A stretch of DNA of 64,000 nt from positions 434,001 to 498,000 of the forward strand of contig NZ_JAAIKB010000001.1 of the NCBI RefSeq assembly GCF_011040385.1, given 5' to 3'. The stretch's first letter is position 1. Every line of letters begins with the position of its first letter. Made by a program: the position numbers and the translations under genes. Positions 62,366-64,000 of the stretch are shown piece by piece. The notes under the pieces are model-generated. The model was not told where the DNA came from. It saw only the letters and a list, made by a program, of their open reading frames with translations, and made no database searches. The stretch is from Falsiroseomonas algicola (GTDB taxonomy: Bacteria; Pseudomonadota; Alphaproteobacteria; Acetobacterales; Acetobacteraceae).

Positions 62366-63535
62366 CTAGTCGCCCAACGCGATCTCCGCCGTCAGGAACG
62401 GCGCCACGCGGCTTTCCACGAGATCGACGCCGAGCCCCGGCCGGTCCGGGATGGCGAGGCGCCCGTTCCTCACCTGCGGCTCCAGGGCCGCATCGACGAG
62501 GTTGAAGTGGTCCGGCACCCGGAAGGGGTAGAGTTCCTGGATGAGGAAGTTCGGGATGCAGGCATCCAGCTGCAGCGCCGCCGCCGTCGCGACCGGCCCG
62601 GCGCAGAGATGTGGCTGCACCCGCATGTTGTACATCTCCGCGATGGCCGCGATCTTCTTCGTCTCCATCAGCCCGCCGACCGTGCCGATATCCGGCTGCA
62701 CCACCGCCACCGCCCGCAGCTCGAACAGCCGCCTGAAGCCGTAGCGGGTGTAGAGCCGCTCCCCGGCCGCGACCGGGCAGCGCAGCCCGTCGGCAACCGT
62801 CTTCATCCCCTCGGGATCGAAGGGATCGACCGGCTCCTCCAGGAAAGTCAGGTCGAATTCCTCCAGCCGCCGGCCCAGGCGCAATATGTCGGCGGTGGTC
62901 AGCTCCGCGCTCATATCCACCATGAGGTCGACCTTCGGCCCGACCGCATCCCGCACCGCCTTCACGCGGGCCACGGCCAGATCCTCGAAATCCCGGTCGA
63001 ATTCGCGGCGGGAGACATGGGCGAAGATGCCGTTCGGGTGGTTCCGGATCGGCGTCGCCAGCGGGTAGAATTTCAGCGCGTCATAGCCGGCCTTGAGCGG
63101 CATCTCCGTCGCCCTGGCCGTTTCTTCCGGCGTCACGGCGCGGAAGGACCAGCCATTGGCGTAGCAGCGAACTTCGCGGCGGTAGGACCCGCCCAGCAGC
63201 TGGTACACGGGCACGCCGAGCGCGCGGCCCTTGATGTCCCACAGCGCCGTCTCGATGGCGCTGATCGCGGCGAAGATGATCGGCCCGCCGCCCTTGGCCC
63301 AGAAGGTGTGGTCGTAGAGGTCCGACCAGATCGGCTCCACGTCATGCGGATCGCGCCCCAGCACGATCTTCCGCAACATCTCCTCGATCAGCGCCGCGGC
63401 GCCGGTCGCGCCGATGCCATAGGCCAGCGCCGCCTCCCCCAACCCCTGGATGCCGTCATCGGTCCAGAGGCGAAGGATGAGGGGCCGCCGCCCGTCGATC
63501 TCCGTCAGGTAGATCTGCGCGCGGGTGATCTTCAT
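62366..63535 (-). CDS. enolase-superfamily sugar-acid dehydratase (mandelate racemase/MLE family)
   Basis: The 389-residue protein begins MKITRAQIYLTEIDGRRPLI. It has ISAIETALWDIKGRALGVPV and YQLLGGSYR, then KFYPLA and VDLMVDMSAELTTADILRLG (first metal ligand Asp), FLEEPVDPFD (Glu) and CPVAAGERLYTRYGFR (third Glu). VQPDIGTVGGLMETKKIAAI and MRVQPHLCAGPVATAAAL (His) follow. The ligand and His layout recalls galactonate/gluconate-type dehydratases. Neighbouring transporter and hydroxyacid dehydrogenase suit sugar-acid use. Confidence 0.92.
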   Translation of the reverse strand: MKITRAQIYLTEIDGRRPLILRLWTDDGIQGLGEAALAYGIGATGAAALIEEMLRKIVLGRDPHDVEPIWSDLYDHTFWAKGGGPIIFAAISAIETALWDIKGRALGVPVYQLLGGSYRREVRCYANGWSFRAVTPEETARATEMPLKAGYDALKFYPLATPIRNHPNGIFAHVSRREFDRDFEDLAVARVKAVRDAVGPKVDLMVDMSAELTTADILRLGRRLEEFDLTFLEEPVDPFDPEGMKTVADGLRCPVAAGERLYTRYGFRRLFELRAVAVVQPDIGTVGGLMETKKIAAIAEMYNMRVQPHLCAGPVATAAALQLDACIPNFLIQELYPFRVPDHFNLVDAALEPQVRNGRLAIPDRPGLGVDLVESRVAPFLTAEIALGD

Positions 63536-63557
63536 GGCGGCGGCCCCTGCCGTTGCT

Positions 63558-64000
63558 TCAAGCGACTTCAGCGGTCTCGAAGGTCAGGCCGGAATAGAAG
63601 GTCAGCGCGCCCGGCATGTTCTTGAAGCCCGTGACCTGGCGGCGCATCGCATAGCCCTGGCTGCGCCAGGTCAGGCCCACGATCGGCGCCTGGTCGATGG
63701 CGATGCGCTCCATCTCCCGGTAGATGTCGCGACGCTTCGCGGTGTCGAACTCCGCGCGGCCCTGGTTCAGCAGCTCCGTGATCCGGTCGATCTTCAGGCC
63801 GAAGCTGCGGACATAGGAAGGCGAGAGCGAGCCATCGACGAAATTGGCGATGCCGTCGGGATCGTTGCTGTCCGCCGCCGTGCCCATCACCGCCATGTCG
63901 AACTGGCCGCGATTGCCGATGGACACGCGCGTCGCCCAATCCGGCATGTTCAGCTCCGCCCGGATGCCGACGGCGGCCAGGTGCTGCTGCACCACCTCCG
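63558..64000 (-). CDS. ABC transporter substrate-binding protein (family 5), C-terminal part
   Basis: The open frame runs off the right window edge, so only the last 147 residues are seen. Visible are MPDWATRVSIGNRGQFDMAV, KRRDIYREMERIAIDQAPIV and GLTWRSQGYAMRRQVTGFKN, the end of a family 5 binding protein. It lies 22 bases upstream of the dehydratase gene on the same strand, so the transporter probably imports the substrate of that enzyme. Confidence 0.88.
   Translation of the reverse strand, partial: EVVQQHLAAVGIRAELNMPDWATRVSIGNRGQFDMAVMGTAADSNDPDGIANFVDGSLSPSYVRSFGLKIDRITELLNQGRAEFDTAKRRDIYREMERIAIDQAPIVGLTWRSQGYAMRRQVTGFKNMPGALTFYSGLTFETAEVA

Overview
The window looks like chromosome of a GC-rich (about 70% G+C by eye) alphaproteobacterium, most likely Acetobacteraceae/Rhodospirillales (Roseomonas-like). 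The reasons are the cckA–recA–alaS neighbourhood, a FliX/σ54-type flagellar hierarchy with MotE and a DUF6468 protein, an alphaproteobacterial-type DksA next to fliX, and an alanine/lysine-rich histone H1-like protein. No rRNA, tRNA, CRISPR array, integrase or transposase was seen. Taxonomy is inference from gene content.

Layout. 1–4.3 kb: RidA end, a small PAS/HPt signalling unit, icd, a DUF599 membrane protein and a J-domain protein. 4.4–10.8 kb: P1 peptidase, an AT-rich 0.87-kb islet with two small membrane proteins, alaS, a ferritin-like DUF892 protein, recA. 11–17.4 kb: cckA-like kinase and the flagellar genes flhB, fliR, fliQ, fliE, flgC, flgB (minus strand), then fliO and fliP (plus). 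17.5–19.2 kb: YbjQ protein, speE, speD. 19.4–29.8 kb: a large secreted TPR-type protein, cheZ, cheY, motE, DUF6468, fliM, fliL (minus), divergent from flgF, flgG, flgA, flgH. 30–34 kb: YedK/HMCES-like protein, DksA, FliX, then flgI, flgJ-like rod protein and a FlgN-like chaperone. Two plus-strand promoters, before flgF and before flgI, match σ54 consensus and each has an upstream dyad that could bind an FlbD-type activator.

34–42.2 kb: a lipoprotein, a duplicated small permease pair, and a tightly packed eight-gene plus-strand operon: RibD-C reductase, BchC-like dehydrogenase, a divergent 6-pyruvoyl-tetrahydropterin-synthase homologue, GT4 glycosyltransferase, methyltransferase, OtnK-like kinase, OtnC-like aldolase (the RibD-type gene may or may not share the promoter of the permeases). 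This is my best candidate for an undescribed pathway, possibly a modified pterin glycoside. 42.2–47.8 kb: GNAT, histone-like protein, a repeat-bearing gap, prpC, prpD and a divergent LysR regulator.

47.8–64 kb: a 1250-residue Calx-beta repeat protein, a small hypothetical, an oligopeptide-type ABC transporter split into convergent halves (two ATPases plus; two permeases and binding protein minus) with a P-loop/FGE-fold fusion and a VOC protein in between, an apparently orphan TpsB outer-membrane transporter, a D-2-hydroxyacid dehydrogenase, an enolase-superfamily dehydratase and the end of a second peptide/sugar-type binding protein.

Noncoding DNA carries at least three palindromic repeat families. 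Two of these show compensatory base changes between copies (2971/53930 and the 72-bp tandem at 29826), which argues that the folded form is conserved.
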